A stretch of DNA of 64,000 nucleotides from Nomia melanderi (GCF_051020985.1 NC_135003.1:5046001-5110000), one strand, 5' to 3'. Counted from the first letter of the stretch, positions 1-12,480 are shown. Program-made: numbers and translations. Notes: a model not told the origin generated them from the sequence alone.

Positions 1-866
1 TCGAATGACGAATCCACGGGTTCTTGTGAGATAGCAAGACTGCGTCTTGTCTCCTTTATGGGTTACGGTTTGTTTGCTTTCTTCCGCAGAGACTTGCGCT
101 CACGCGCGCACGCATAGGCTCGAAGAGATACAGTAGGAGGCGCGGCTAACCGAGCTGGCCGCAGTTAATAATCCTGTTCTGCTGATCGCGAGCGTTGCCA
201 CCGGTAAATGGATGTTCCTGTCTTAATAAGCGTACAAAATCGTAAGCCGGTTAACTGCTTGTCACGTCGCTGCGAACAGTGCAAAAAGAGATATTTAATC
301 CACTTAATATTAAGAAATTCTTAATGAGAATCATCCGTATTTACCGTGCAGCTCAAACGTGCGAAAACACTTTTTTCAATGTTAATAACTAAAGAAAGTT
401 ATGGAACCATTAATGAATTTCAATAACTATATTATGTTGCAAAATTCTATGCCATAATTATAAATCTGTAAATTGAATTGTCAGTGATCAAGTCTCAGAG
501 TGCTCAGACCCGAGTCCTTGTATCCTTGAAAACTTCTTCAAATTGAAAAGATATTAAAAAGTGATTGCTACTTTGTTCATTTCTTATTCTTCCATAATAT
601 TCGTTTGAGTGTCATACGCGGTCACGTTTCTCCGTTACAGTTTCTAAAAGTGCCAGCCTATCATTTCATAGATTAAGTTGATTTACTTATTTTCTTTCTA
701 ATTACCTATTTCTCATTTTATCACCAGCACCCACTTATTATACAGCAATCAATGAAATCAACAATGATATTTATTAACTGAACGATCAAATAATACGTTA
801 ATAAGCTTTGTTGTTGATGCGACATTAAGCCAAAAAGGAAAAAAAGAAAATGATAAATGTACACGA
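1..866. other. Unassigned stretch, GC-richer start then AT-rich
   Basis: The first 290 or so bases are CpG-richer than what follows. The rest is AT-rich with homopolymer runs. I see no coding frame, RNA gene or element ends that I can support. The 90-residue minus-strand frame that starts at 993 and ends at 721 runs through the left half of the MITE beginning at 867 and is not a gene. Confidence 0.5.
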
Positions 867-1091
867 TTAACACTAAAACTACTGGCCGGGTCAAATCGAC
901 CCATCTCAGAATTGTTATTTTGCAAATATCTAAATTATGAAAGAGTTTTTGCGAAAGATTTTCACTTAAATTTGCGTACACGTACAGATACATGACTACG
1001 AGACTCTTCGAATCTCAAGAAACGTATTGTTCTAATTTTTACAAAAAATTCAAAATAAGTCACTCCAACTGCTGTGTACTTTTACTGTTAA
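867..1091 (+). mobile_element. TTAA-bounded MITE, family A subfamily 1
   Basis: The element lies between TTAA at 867-870 and TTAA at 1088-1091. It opens with CACTAAAACTACTGG followed by a GGGTCAAATCGACCC palindrome-like motif, and ends in a degenerate match to the inverted terminus. Nearly its whole length aligns with the reverse complement of 33193-33421, including the shared internal block around 985-1035 (ACTCTTCGAA, AACGTATTGTTCTAA). TTAA targets and short inverted repeats are typical of non-autonomous piggyBac-superfamily elements. The superfamily is inference, because no transposase is present. Confidence 0.8.
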
Positions 1092-1940
1092 TATACGCGT
1101 TTATTAGCATTATTCAATTTGGTAAAACTGAAGAATTATAATTACAATTGAATTACAATTTACTTGTATGAATTAACATAATACATCGATCTTCAGACCA
1201 GCAACAAAATATTCCGCCCACACGGAACATTTCGGCTGGGAGTATTTAGCACTCGAAGGGTTAAAGAGCCGTAGCAGGGTCGAAAGGTTAAGAATTCCGA
1301 GCGTACGATTTCTTGTCAGATTAGCCCTGTCTGCGCGGCCATTGTCTCCTATTATTTATTCAAGCTAGCAACCTAGAGAGTGATTGATCTTCCGAGCACA
1401 TAAGGAACGCGATGTGCTCTGCGGACTAGTTTTACAATTGGCGGTTCGCATGCCGTCCCACGATAATCAATGGTCGGTTATCGGCTGAATTGGTGTCGTG
1501 ACAACGATTCGCCTGGCCCGGTCTCGTTGCTTCTCATCCTCGGAGCCGCGCTGCGCCGTGTTCGTTCCGTTTCATTTCGTCCCGATGGAAAAGGTCAATG
1601 GTACGCGTTACGTATTGCTGCACCGCCGGTTGTCACGCCGGAGCGTGGTTATTGATTTCGGATGCCCGGTTCGATTCTCATGGGAAGCTTCTTTCGCCGC
1701 AACCGGAGACCGTCCTCTCTTCGTTTCGCGTTCACGTGTTGCTATCCAGCGTCCGATACACGTTGACGGCTTTACGTGCCTCGTCACTTTGCGATCAATG
1801 CAGTTGTTGTTCACTTTTGATGTATGGTGTCGTGATACACGGTTTTGGTAGCTATAAAAATCGAGGGTTTCTGCCGTATTTCGGTTATGTGCTGAATCAT
1901 TTACAATATGTATACTGATACATGTATACATAGAAGTATA
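1092..1940. other. GC-richer block with no defended gene
   Basis: An AT-rich lead-in is followed by a CpG-rich block at about 1440-1850 that is open in several frames on both strands (61-119 residues each). None of these has a recognisable domain, so I treat them as chance frames. At 1250-1263 the sequence CTCGAAGGG runs into TTAA, which resembles one end of another TTAA element, but I could not find its partner. A near-perfect palindrome (TATGTATAC, spacer, GTATACATA) lies at about 1905-1932. Confidence 0.4.
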
Positions 1941-2166
1941 TAACATTAAAATTACCAGACGGGTCAAAATAACCCATTCCTGATTTCTTTTATTTGCAAT
2001 TATTAAGAAGATAATAGATGTTTCTTTGCGAAATTACTAGAGAAATCGATGTAGCAATGCACAAACTGAATTGAAAATCAGTTAAAGTCTGAATAAATGC
2101 ACTCTTGGAGTTTCTATACAGGAATTTCAAAAAGTCAATTTAAGTGCTCGGTAGTTTTAGTGTTAA
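1941..2166 (+). mobile_element. TTAA-bounded MITE, family A subfamily 2
   Basis: The left end reads TAACATTAAAATTACCAG (its TTAA mutated to ATAA) and the right end GGTAGTTTTAGTG followed by TTAA at 2163-2166. The ends match subfamily 1, but the interior differs and instead matches 25344-25547, including ACTCTTGGAGTTTCTATA and AAACTGAATTG. A shortened version is at 8093-8250. The right-hand TTAA is also the left-hand TTAA of the next element. Confidence 0.8.
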
Positions 2167-2362
2167 CCAGTTAATTGCTTTTGAATTTGTTATTTTTTCA
2201 GATACACGTGTAATTCTTCTTCGTTTTCCTCTGTTTTTTTTTGACAGAATATATTACAGGTACATTTTCACTGCGTTTGAAAATACATGTACTTCATTGC
2301 TTGACTTTATTGCTCGCACAATAAGAGATTTTTCAAACTAAATTCCACAGTTAACTGGTTAA
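2163..2362 (+). mobile_element. TTAA-bounded MITE, family B
   Basis: It begins TTAACCAGTTAATTGC and ends CACAGTTAACTGGTTAA, so the first and last 15 bases are near-perfect inverted repeats. The interior aligns with the reverse complement of 39340-39580 (for example AATTCTTCTT and GACAGAATATAT). It lies directly against the family A copy and shares its TTAA, so one element inserted into the terminal TTAA of the other. The 65-residue frame through it is not a gene. Confidence 0.8.
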
Positions 2363-5300
2363 ACTCAATGTATTTATAATGGAAATGTTGTAAATACTCA
2401 CTGGATAGAGTATTCTGATATTTGATGTGTACGATGCTAGGGGTACATTTGAAAATGATGCTTACACGTTTCATTGAAATCAAATAACACGCCTTTGAGA
2501 TGTCTACTTTTATTGTAAATAATATCTATTATAAATAGTTTCGGGGGCCAGTTTGGGTACCAAAGTTTATATTATATGAATTTCAGAATTACGTCAAGCA
2601 TAGGAGAAATAATTTGAATATTTCTACATTAAGTAATAAAGTGTACACTGTTATAAAAATTCAAAGAATAAAATAAATATTCACTGTTTTAACATCAAAC
2701 AGCTTCTGTATTGTAATGAGACATCATTTTTATTTATTATTGCCCATAATATAAATTTTTTCCTTTATAATAATATAGTTTATGACTTGTCCTTAACATG
2801 AACTTTTTCCCTTCATTTCAATATATTTTATAGTTTAATTTTAATTATGTTTCTTATAAAATTTCGTTATTGCATAAATATCTATATTAATTGCGTATTG
2901 TTCTGTTTTTGTTACAGGTGAGGTTGATGTTTTACAGTTTTCTAACTCTATTCATCTGCCTGATCATATTGGATAAATTCGGTAATGTAATATAAATTAA
3001 TTAACCAATATTTATTCGATAAATTTATTAAATTGAATAAACATTAAGATGGTTTTTTCCTTGGAAGTATTACATTTGCTTACAATACTGCGTTTTATTA
3101 TATTATGAAATCCATTATTTCAGATCTATATTTTTTTCAAGTCTATATTTTCAGTCCCTTATTATAAGCTGCGAAGAATGTAATTTTATCAAGAAGTTTA
3201 CAAAGTTCATTATTCAAAAATAATTTCGACTCATTATTATCTATCATACTCACTGATGTCAAATTTATCATTATGTATATCAGCATAATTATCTCCTTAA
3301 GCATATTTCGTTTTAAGCCTGTCGAATTCTTTATAATTGCGGAAGACAACTGTTTCATAATTATCAGATCGAGTTCAGCTGAGCAGAAATAATTGGTAAT
3401 ATGGTTAGCGGAGCCAGAGTAGAATACGTATCCGTGCAAAACAGTGTATCACCCTCTCGCGCGATAGAATGTAGAGGCTGGCTTGTGTATCGTATGTGAC
3501 GTTAGTTTAGCTGGTTCTGAATGATTGATAAAGCTTATTTCAAACAAAAATCTATTGGTGTCGAATGAAGAATATATTGATTCAGGAATGCTGTCAAAAA
3601 CTTTTTTTTAATTAAAAGCATGTTGTTATCTTATGACTATAAAATTTTTGTCAAACGTAAATATACTATTCTCCAATTCACCGTGCTAAATTAAAATGCT
3701 TCATTTTACAACAATATACCTAACTATAATTTGTTAACAATAAATCTAAATGAATACAATTTACACTGAAAATATCTTTGTTCATTTAAAAAAGCAAATA
3801 CTACGTTTAATTTATAAATATTGAAATCTGTACAAGATTTTTTGGAATACAACAGTGTTTGATTTTTCAATAGAAATTACGATCGTTAAATCGTCAATAA
3901 TTAGAAACACAGACAGATTAAGTTGTTATAATTTATCTTTCTGTCTTACCTCTTATTGTTTTTTTTATTTACAAGTTTTAAATTGCTTTAACAAGGTTCT
4001 CAACGACTATAACCCGTTCTCGTTTACTTAAAATTAAATTTTCAATTCTGAAGTGAAAAATTAAGAATGTATGAAGCTATGAAGATTGACTTGAATCTTT
4101 TCCTAGAACCGATATACCACATCTATCAGAGAACTATGAGGAATTAAGCAATACAACAGAGTTAAATAACATCGTTTAACTGTTATTTTAATTATCTGTG
4201 TATGAAAAATACCAAAATAATTTAATTTATGTCTGAAGCTACAATTATTTATATTACATTTATATAATTCTAGAGTTCAGTCAGGAACATCTAATTTTTA
4301 GCCAACATTGGAAAATATATCACTCAAATCGTAAAAAGGGTCGTAACGTAACATTGTACGTACCTATTGTTAAAATGGAATCGATACCAACTGCTTGAAA
4401 ACTGAACAGTCGTGTCATCGTAAAGATAAGATTTTATGCAACTTCATGTATGACGCGAATTTTCCTATTCTCGCTTGCACTTGTTTCCTCCTATCTTGCA
4501 TCCTTCGGCGTGTAATACATGGATTCTGGCTGTACCGAGTGGAGCACTTGTTTCAAACGAGATACGAAATTGGTTTCGTGCCGCCCGCAAAGTACCTCAT
4601 TTTGCTGACCTCTTTTTCCCTCTCCTCCCTACTCTTTCTCTTTTTCCGCGAACCTACACGCCTATCTATCTTTTTCCGATGCAACACAACCATGTTGTCG
4701 GCGATACCAATAGATTCATTCAGCTTGAAAAATTTGAACTCGTTCACCGAGCAAATATCTTATCTCCAGTAGTGCGAGCTACCTATTTCAACGAACGTGA
4801 AGTGAGCAAAATACTCATACGTTTTAAAACAAATCAATTTTATATCACTTACATCCGTTAGGTTAAATACATTAATTAATTAAGACAGAATCATAAATCA
4901 GTAAGAAATTATACTTGCAAATTATTTTACTAATGCGGAAAAAATGAAAACGAAGTAATAACTTGCAATTTGTAAAACGCATTTGCATAAGCAACACTGT
5001 AACAGGATATAGAAGATTAATATTTGAAAGATTTATGTCTATTACAAATTTTTACTTTCATTGTTCCTAAAATTTACTTGTAATCTATATTAGACTAAAA
5101 ACTGGAAAAAAATTTTATCAATGTCTTTTGCAACATTTTTTTTTCTTTCAAAGTCAACGTAGTTCATTGTTGGATTTACTTTTTATAAAAGCAGAGATTA
5201 CAAAAATTTAATGGAATCAAAGTATTGAAACATTTGTGTATTTATCTCTAGTAAATATAGGTGAATTATTGCCTGATTATGTTTTCCAAAGGATGTACCA

Positions 5301-8092
5301 TTCGATGGGGGAAACGTTTTCATCGGGATACGAAATGGCAACGCAGGGGCTATAATGATTGAACTCGATTAATTCCGAAACTGCGAATCCATGGTGTGCA
5401 CGTTGTGCAATTGTAATTAGCCAATTTGTTTTGAATAGACTGCCGCAACGGTATGACAGCATGATGCAACGTAGATGGTAATGAGAGCCAAATACCTGGC
5501 ATATGTTTGCCGGGTAAGGCAGTCATTAGAGGCGTGGGTATACGTAATGTTCAATAACGCGGTTACGGTGTAGGTTATTTCATATGCAATTTGCATTTAT
5601 GGCTTCGACCCTCTAAGTTTCGTGCTCAACTCCGGAGCTGTTTCTTTGAAACATTCTCCCGGTTAATTTTGCTGCTCCTGATAGCTACGCGATGATAACG
5701 ATGACAGTTGATGACTTATCTGATTCCGAGATTCATCGCATAATATTTGCAACAGAAGATCATTGGACTGTGAACAACTACGAATTTATGTATCTAAATT
5801 CATAAATAGTGAATACAAATATTTTTACGGTTTATACTTTGTACAGGTGAAATATAATTAAGCACATAATAGTACATAAGGATAGTATTATATATTCAGA
5901 AATGCATTATGCATAGAATAATTACACATTGAAGCAATTTTGCGCAATTTTGTTCGTGTATATGTTAGGGTTCAAGTCATGAATCAATTGTATATCAATA
6001 ATAATCAACTATTATTAATACTAACAAAATTAAAAGGTCACATTGATTAATCTGTAAATTTTTATCACATAAATTGGTAATTATTAATAATTTACAGCTA
6101 TGTTCGGTGAATGTAAGGAAAGGAGTGGAAAAATAGTTCTTTCTATAAATGTAGAATAAATTGGTTCATAAATAGTAGAAAATAGTACAAAAAAAATATT
6201 TTTATTAAATGTACCAAGGTACACAAGTAATTATTAATAATTACCGGCAAATGTAATTATTACAATTTATTATTTATATTTACCAATAGACGCATATGTT
6301 ATTATTAATACAAACCGTATTTCAAACACAATGTAGTTCCAGAAATGTTCAGTTATGCTTGTTATATCTTGTTATATCTGATTAATTATCATTAAATTAA
6401 TCAAACACGTATTTTGTGTGTGATTGAAAATTAACTGAATAACGTTGCATTGTATTCATTATTAACAAATCATCACTAATTTATTAATGGCTTCGAAATA
6501 TTATGTTATTTTTATATTGAATTAGCTGCTGACATACCCGTTTACTTTTTCAACAACTTTTGAATCCCAATGTTTATTTCGAGATTTATTCTTATTTCAA
6601 ATTAATTAGTCTTATAATTTAAAAACATATCTCATAATGATCGCAATATTCAGTATCATCATTACTTCTTAATATTGACATTTTGTTTGCTGGTTCTGGA
6701 AAAGAATTAGTATAAGGTACGCATATAATTAGTAACGTTGCGTGATGAAAACCAAGCGGAAACTGGGAGTAGGTCACGCGTGTGGAGCTTGATACGCAGT
6801 GTCTTAATTATTCAAATCGATAAATGTAAAAACGCGGGAGTAACAACTTGCACGAGTCACAGGAACTGATACACCGCTTTGATCGATGTAAAACGTTAGA
6901 TTATCGTTTCCTGTGAATGTTAATTCGATCGTAACGAAAAATTTCATCTTCAGCCAGCAATATGAACCATTGAAGTCCTATCGAAAATCTCATTTTTTCA
7001 TAACTTCATCGCGATTTTTCATTTGTATTGCAAAGTAATATGAAGATCTTGTTAAAAAATATTGCATATTAAATTAGCGACTTAAATAGGAAGTCAAAGA
7101 GGAACTTCATTGGGGCTTATTTAGAGGGAATTAAATAAGTAAAGTGTGGGTTTTCATGCGTTTATGCAAAATTGAAAATTGTATAATCGCATAGAATGCA
7201 CACGATATGAACAAATTCATAAAATATTCAAAGTGTAGTACTTTTTAAAATGTTTTATCAAGGTAACATTTATTGATGTTAGCTTTAGTTAATTTATTAA
7301 CGTTAATATTTATTCATGAGTTGATTAAAATTTAGCTGTATATATACAATATAGTGTATAGTTATTATTGAAATGTACTTGTTCATTACATAAAATCAAG
7401 GAACTACATTCATACTTCACCAGAAAATACTCTCCAAAATGCGCAAGTTTATCATGTATTCTATCACCAATTAACAAATTTTCTCCCAATCCTTCTTGAG
7501 CCAACGAATACTGCTACACCTGCTACTATATCATTCCGAACGATCAACGAACCTAAAAAGATACAAGTTCGTGTACAAGCGCAAAGTGACTGAAAACAAC
7601 GCAGGATCCGTCACCGGACATGTTGAAAGAGTCCTGGTTCATAAATTAAGTCCCGTACGTGATCGTAAAATTGAAATTCGTTGCGTGGAATATAACTCTT
7701 TCTTTCGATCGGGCCGGCCAGCCGTCGATGACAGTTAACACGTTTACCTGGTGCTTCATTCGATGGTAATACGCGTTGATCTCCCTTCCTTTGATCGCAT
7801 GTATAATGCGCATCGGCCCTAGCACTCCGGGAGGATTGAATCTCAGGCACGTAGAGACGCGTCCTGGCTGCGGGTGGACGCCCATTCTTCGGTCCTGTGC
7901 CGATTCAACCCGCTAAATCGTGGGTGTGCGTTAGACGCGCATTGTGGTTGGTCCGCAGGCCATCCATTCGCTTGGGGCTTCCGTTTATCGTCATTAGCGG
8001 CCCTCGGGTTTCATTACTATAGAATCACGTAATTTGCTTTAGCTCGTGCCTGGTCGTACACTCACGATCAATGCGATTAACTTTCTGTATAC
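2363..8092. other. AT-rich intergenic or intronic stretch with four GC-richer blocks
   Basis: Apart from the weak exon candidate at 2918-2981, nothing here is assignable. GC-richer blocks lie at about 4400-4830, 5270-5760, 6720-6960 and 7480-8080. Each carries overlapping frames of 60-128 residues on one or both strands without recognisable motifs. The frames at 4395-4772 and 4475-4861 overlap in different registers, as expected of a stop-poor block. An imperfect 10-bp tandem repeat (CTTGTTATAT) lies near 6359-6379. The blocks could be conserved non-coding elements, which I cannot test here. Confidence 0.4.
2918..2981 (+). CDS. Weak candidate exon encoding a signal-peptide-like segment
   Basis: A pyrimidine-rich tract ends in ACAG at 2914-2917. 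It is followed by an open segment of about 21 codons and then a G|GTAATG donor-like site at 2981/2982. The ATG at 2927 would begin MFYSFLTLFICLIILDKFG, a hydrophobic core that resembles a secretory signal peptide. Small first coding exons ahead of very long introns are common for insect secreted and receptor proteins. AT-rich DNA yields phenylalanine- and leucine-rich chance frames easily, the donor is mediocre, and no neighbouring exon is visible. I recognise no family. This is a pointer for RNA evidence and not a gene call. Confidence 0.15.
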
Positions 8093-8250
8093 TTAACACT
8101 AAAACTAACATACAAGTCAATATTACCAATTTTGATGTCTTCTTTTTGCAATTGTTAAAAAGATAACAGACGTTTCTCCCGGAAGTTATTAAACAAATTG
8201 ATTTAGAATTTCGAAAAGTTAATTTAATTGCTCAGTAGTTTTAGTATTAA
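8093..8250 (+). mobile_element. Internally deleted family A MITE
   Basis: It is bounded by TTAA at 8093-8096 and 8247-8250, with termini CACTAAAACTAAC and GTAGTTTTAGTA. The left interior (TTGCAATTGTTAAAAAGATAA, then GTTTCTC) and right interior match the copy at 1941-2166. About 70 bases between them are missing, so it is a shortened derivative of subfamily 2. Confidence 0.75.
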
Positions 8251-10324
8251 ATACAATAATAATATCTAAGATGGCTAATGTAGAATAAACATATTTAATA
8301 GTGTAACGTTAGAATTATAATATAAAATAAGCAACATACAAAATGCTGGAGATTCTCTTGGTCAGGGGAAATCTTCTGTTATAACAATGAAGTTGACTAT
8401 GATATAATTGACTATATAAAAGACTATAAACAGAATAACTAACATAATTGACATAACTCTATAATATTTCTGTTGAGATTATTAAGTATGAACGATTATT
8501 GTTTTATAGGTATAAAGATACATTCAAAGATTAGAAAAACATATTTTTATTTATTTTGTTATCGATGTTAGATTAATTTTTGTCACCCTTTCTGGAAGTG
8601 CAGAATCTAATAAATAAAAGGTTTCTTGAAATTAGATAGTTGGTATTGAGGTTATGTGAACTTCTGGAAAAAATTGTGAACAGCTATGCAAATTTTACGT
8701 TTCTGATGCGAAAATTGATCCTATTCAATTATAGGTTTTCAGACACACGAACTCTGGAATTATATAAATAATAAAGTGAATATTTTATTGTTCATATTAC
8801 ATATTATATACCCTTCAATAAACAATACTTTTTTTATATTTATATCATTTAGGGCCATACAATGTGTGCACATATTTACTTTATAAGATGCAGTGTGACT
8901 GATTATAAGATGATCTTAAAGTAATACCGTACATGAATGAAGTAATCTGTGTAGAGTGATCGTGTATGTACGCGTGTCTTCTAAATACATGTACTCATAA
9001 ATTTGTCAAGGTAGCGAAAAACGAAGATTAAGGCATATACTGGTCAGATGTGGAAATTAAGATTAATGTATGGTATGTAAATGCTGTCGGACGCTCACTG
9101 TATCGTTTCATGATTATTATTAAAGCAACATCGCCTTTCTAATACATTCCTCGACCTGGTCTTTCGATTCGCGTTGCTCGATGTTCTGAAAAAGAAAATT
9201 TCGGATGAAAAAAATGTATTGTTCATGATTGATCTTATTTTCGTCTCAATTATAAATCTCTGTTATAATATCCTTATAATATTGTATTAAATAATATATC
9301 ATTTCCATAAATGCCTATATAATTCTTTATATCGTAAAATTTCCAGCATATGAAAATACTTTTTCCATTCACCATTGAGCAAATTAATTCAACTTCTATA
9401 GGTCGAATTTATTTCGTGTCTATAAAAAAATGTTTGTAGCATAAAGTTAACGAATATCAATTTGTAAATACAAATTAACGATGTATTTAATAGTTTCAAT
9501 AATTGTATAAAAACAAATATACCTCGCAATATTTAAATTAAAATGACGTTCAACTGTCACGCCTGCACGTATAAAAGTTTGTTAATTAATTACTTAATTT
9601 GATTCGCCACTTTTCTATGCAAAATGAAATAAATCAATAAATGCCAATATATTGGTATGACTTCGAAGTCACACGGGTCTACAGAGGGTTAATTAAAAAT
9701 AAGCTAAGAATTATTAATTGACTATCTTCTATGTTAAAATTTGATTTCCCTTAACTTCCAAGTTTCTTATTTTACCAATCTAAAATAAAAGAAGTGCAGA
9801 ACATTTTAATTAATCCGAACTATGCTGAATCATTCAAACATACTGCTACGCTATGCACACTTCACATTGCGTAGGGTACTTTACAAATATTGATTACAGT
9901 TATTCAGAAACTACATAAGTTATAATGACTCGCTTTATACACCTGCAATTGAAACAATTCACCTAGCAGTGAAACGATAATTGCCAAGTAAACATTAGAA
10001 GATCCACTGAAATTTCTGCCCAATTAATTCTGGAGCTGATCTAAATGGCAGGCTATTCCAATAAGGGTGCATTCGCCCCTCGAAAACTAGCTCGTTTTCG
10101 TCGATTATGTTCCTGCCATTTCGTTGAACTCGCCTCTTTCGGTGGAGCTTTGCGGGCAATTAAGCTCGATTCTCCGTCACGACACTTCCGTCGAGATTTT
10201 CGATTTTTCTATTCTTTTCTCGTTCGACGAAGTTCAGCAGCATGGTCGCCGGATTCGGAATCTCAGGTCCAGGAATCAACTGAATACTCCACAGTGCATG
10301 CAAGATTGATGACTTTGTACGTCG
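8251..10324. other. AT-rich stretch; GC-richer block next to the Transib-like element
   Basis: It is mostly AT-rich with no defended gene. Bases 9666-9692 contain a GACTTCGAAGTC palindrome and then GGGTCTACAGAGGG running into TTAA, which looks like one end of a TTAA element with no partner found. The GC-richer block at about 10040-10320 is open in two frames (101 and 61 residues) with no recognisable motif. The longer frame runs past the end of the block into the transposon, which argues against coding. Confidence 0.4.
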
Positions 10325-10919
10325 TACAGTGGGGTATTTGCCCGATCTGAGCGCCCAAAATTAAAGACAAGTTTACATCCATGTTTTATAAGAAAATATG
10401 AGAATGTAATATAATAATATACTATAATATGTAATTATATGGCGTATAACAATAAATTTATTATTACATGATGTAATGTATGATAATATAATATATAATA
10501 CATAATAATACATCGTAAGAAATATATATTTGTTTAATTTATTGATTTTCTGAAAATTTTCTATACTAGTGAGCAAAATTAAAAAATGATAATATTTTTG
10601 TTGAAAAATTGCTGAAGTTGAAAATGATATAAATTTATAAGAAAAAAATTTGTTTCGAAGTATTTAACTTAATGAGTGTATAGTATTAAATCAAAACATA
10701 TGGAAAGTGTTGCGAGAAATTTTAAGCGTAAAATGCGTAGTGGAAAAATGCCTAACTATCGGGATAGTTCAGCACATTACGAGTGCTCCAAGGATAAACA
10801 AATTTGTAGGACTTGTTCCTCATATATTCAGATATCTCAAACAGCAAACAGTTTTCGGTGTAGGTAAAATTTTTAAAATGGACTTTAGGCCGCCCAGATC
10901 GGACTAATACCCCACTGTG
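10325..10919. mobile_element. Non-autonomous Transib-like DNA transposon with CGTCG target duplication
   Basis: The left terminus TACAGTGGGGTATT and the reverse complement of the right terminus (CACAGTGGGGTATT) form inverted repeats that continue for about 35 bases (CCGATCTG, GCGCCC versus GCGGCC). The element is flanked on both sides by CGTCG (10320-10324 and 10920-10924), a perfect 5-bp direct repeat. Transib elements, the superfamily related to RAG1, are known for CACWGTG-type terminal heptamers and GC-rich 5-bp duplications with consensus near CGNCG. The interior is AT-rich and carries only short frames with no transposase motif, so the copy depended on an enzyme encoded elsewhere. hAT was considered because of the CAGTG start, but no 8-bp duplication fits as well. 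Confidence 0.8.
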
Positions 10920-10924
10920 CGTCG

Positions 10925-12047
10925 ATAAAACGGTAACGTATTTTCGGTGACGTTAACCACATTTTACGTTAGTTCTTCTTATTTTCACCATGTAGTGAAT
11001 CGAAATTATGACCAAGCCGAAATTTCTCATGCCCATTATCGTGGACTAGACACGGAACCTCCTCGAATCTTCTCGCGTGGGTGTGATTCAATACGGTTAT
11101 TTACGATGCCCGGAGAACCTAGAAACTTGTTTCTGATTTTCGACTACGAGGTGGTCCTGTTTGGTGAACACTTTCTCACGGTAACTGCATTTTGTAACAT
11201 GTTTTGTATGCTGATTTATTTCGAAGTGAAACGCAATCATTTTGTCTTCTTGTGAATCATATTCTTCAAATTCCTTATTTGGAATGTGAAAGACCCTACG
11301 GGGAATATATTCATTATTGTACACTATATGAAGTTTGTATTGTATTGAAAAGTATGAATTTCGTAAGACAGTTTAATATTATCATACAAAAGTGGATATT
11401 GTATAATTTATTAAATGAGATAATATCATTATAATAAATTCATTTGTATCAGTTTAGTCTAATAATTCTTTTCAGAATGAGACGATAACATATGTATGTA
11501 TATAATTATTAATAACAAAGATTAGAAAATGTATTTATTTATTTATAGTTAGAAACTATTTAACTATTATAACTATATTTATTTAAATACTTATTGTCCC
11601 GATATTCTAATATTTAACTCTGTTATTTGAATATCCTGTATCACAGCAATGAGATCATAACAGTTTAGTATAAATTTTCATATAGCTGTACGGTGAAAAA
11701 TTTTTGTCATTTATCAGTCACAGTAATATGAGATCCATATTTAATCTCTTCGGTACGCTGCCCATTTATCATGCAATGCTAGCTGACAACCTGTAGCGAT
11801 ACAACGCAAAAACTAATATTTCATAACAATTCTTTACTTTTTTCAATAAACAGATAGATAACGCAGAAAATTTAAACAAAACTAAAAAAATAGTTTTTAT
11901 ATTCGATATATTATATTAGTTTGTATATTCAACGCTCAGTTAAACGAATGTATTGACGGCTGTGAACTAGAATTCACCTACCTAAGACCTAACTACTTTC
12001 ATACAAAAGAAACTTAATAAATTGTCAACCTTCGCGATCTCTATCTA
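10925..12047. other. Unassigned stretch
   Basis: A moderately GC-richer part at about 10930-11290 is open on both strands (102 and 75 residues) with no recognisable motif. The remainder is AT-rich with ordinary short runs. I see nothing I can name. Confidence 0.4.
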
Positions 12048-12480
12048 ACGAAGGAACCTTTGAACCAGTACACGTCGATTTTGATGAAACTTACGTGAGA
12101 AATAGTTCTCAAGAAAATATTTCACACGTATTTTTTCTTATCGGCCAACGTCGACTTTGAGAGGCTGAAAACATCCCTCACAGTTAAGAGTTGAAAGTAT
12201 ATTTTTTATAATATCCCTGAAGCAGGGGGGTATAAAAAATAAATTTTCTTTTTAAATTGTTCGCGTCAGAATGAACAATTTAGGTTTCTTTTCTACACCC
12301 CCTAATTTCAGGGATATTGTAAAAGGTATATTTTCAACCCTCAACTTTAAGGGGTGTTTTCATTTGTTCAAAGTGGATATTGGTTGCTAAGAAAAAATAC
12401 GTGTCTAGTATTATCCTGATAACTATATCTGACATAAGTTTCATCAAAATTGGCGTGGGCTGGTTGAAAAAGTTCCCTTG
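12048..12480. repeat. Long imperfect palindrome (foldback element)
   Basis: The left arm (about 12048-12262) and right arm (about 12273-12480) are reverse complements with an estimated three-quarters identity by eye. Matching landmarks from outside inwards are TTTTGATGAAACTTA, CACGTATTTTTTCTTA, TGAAAACAYCCCT, AATATCCCTGAA and AAATTGTTC next to a 10-base centre. A transcript across it would fold into a stem of about 200 bp. The design fits a foldback transposon or a head-to-head pair of repeat units. I see no target duplication and no coding frame. Confidence 0.8.

Noticed and set aside
240..275. Possible family B end (CCGGTTAACTGCTTG)
   Set aside because: Only about 12 bases resemble the terminus and no second end or interior match is nearby.
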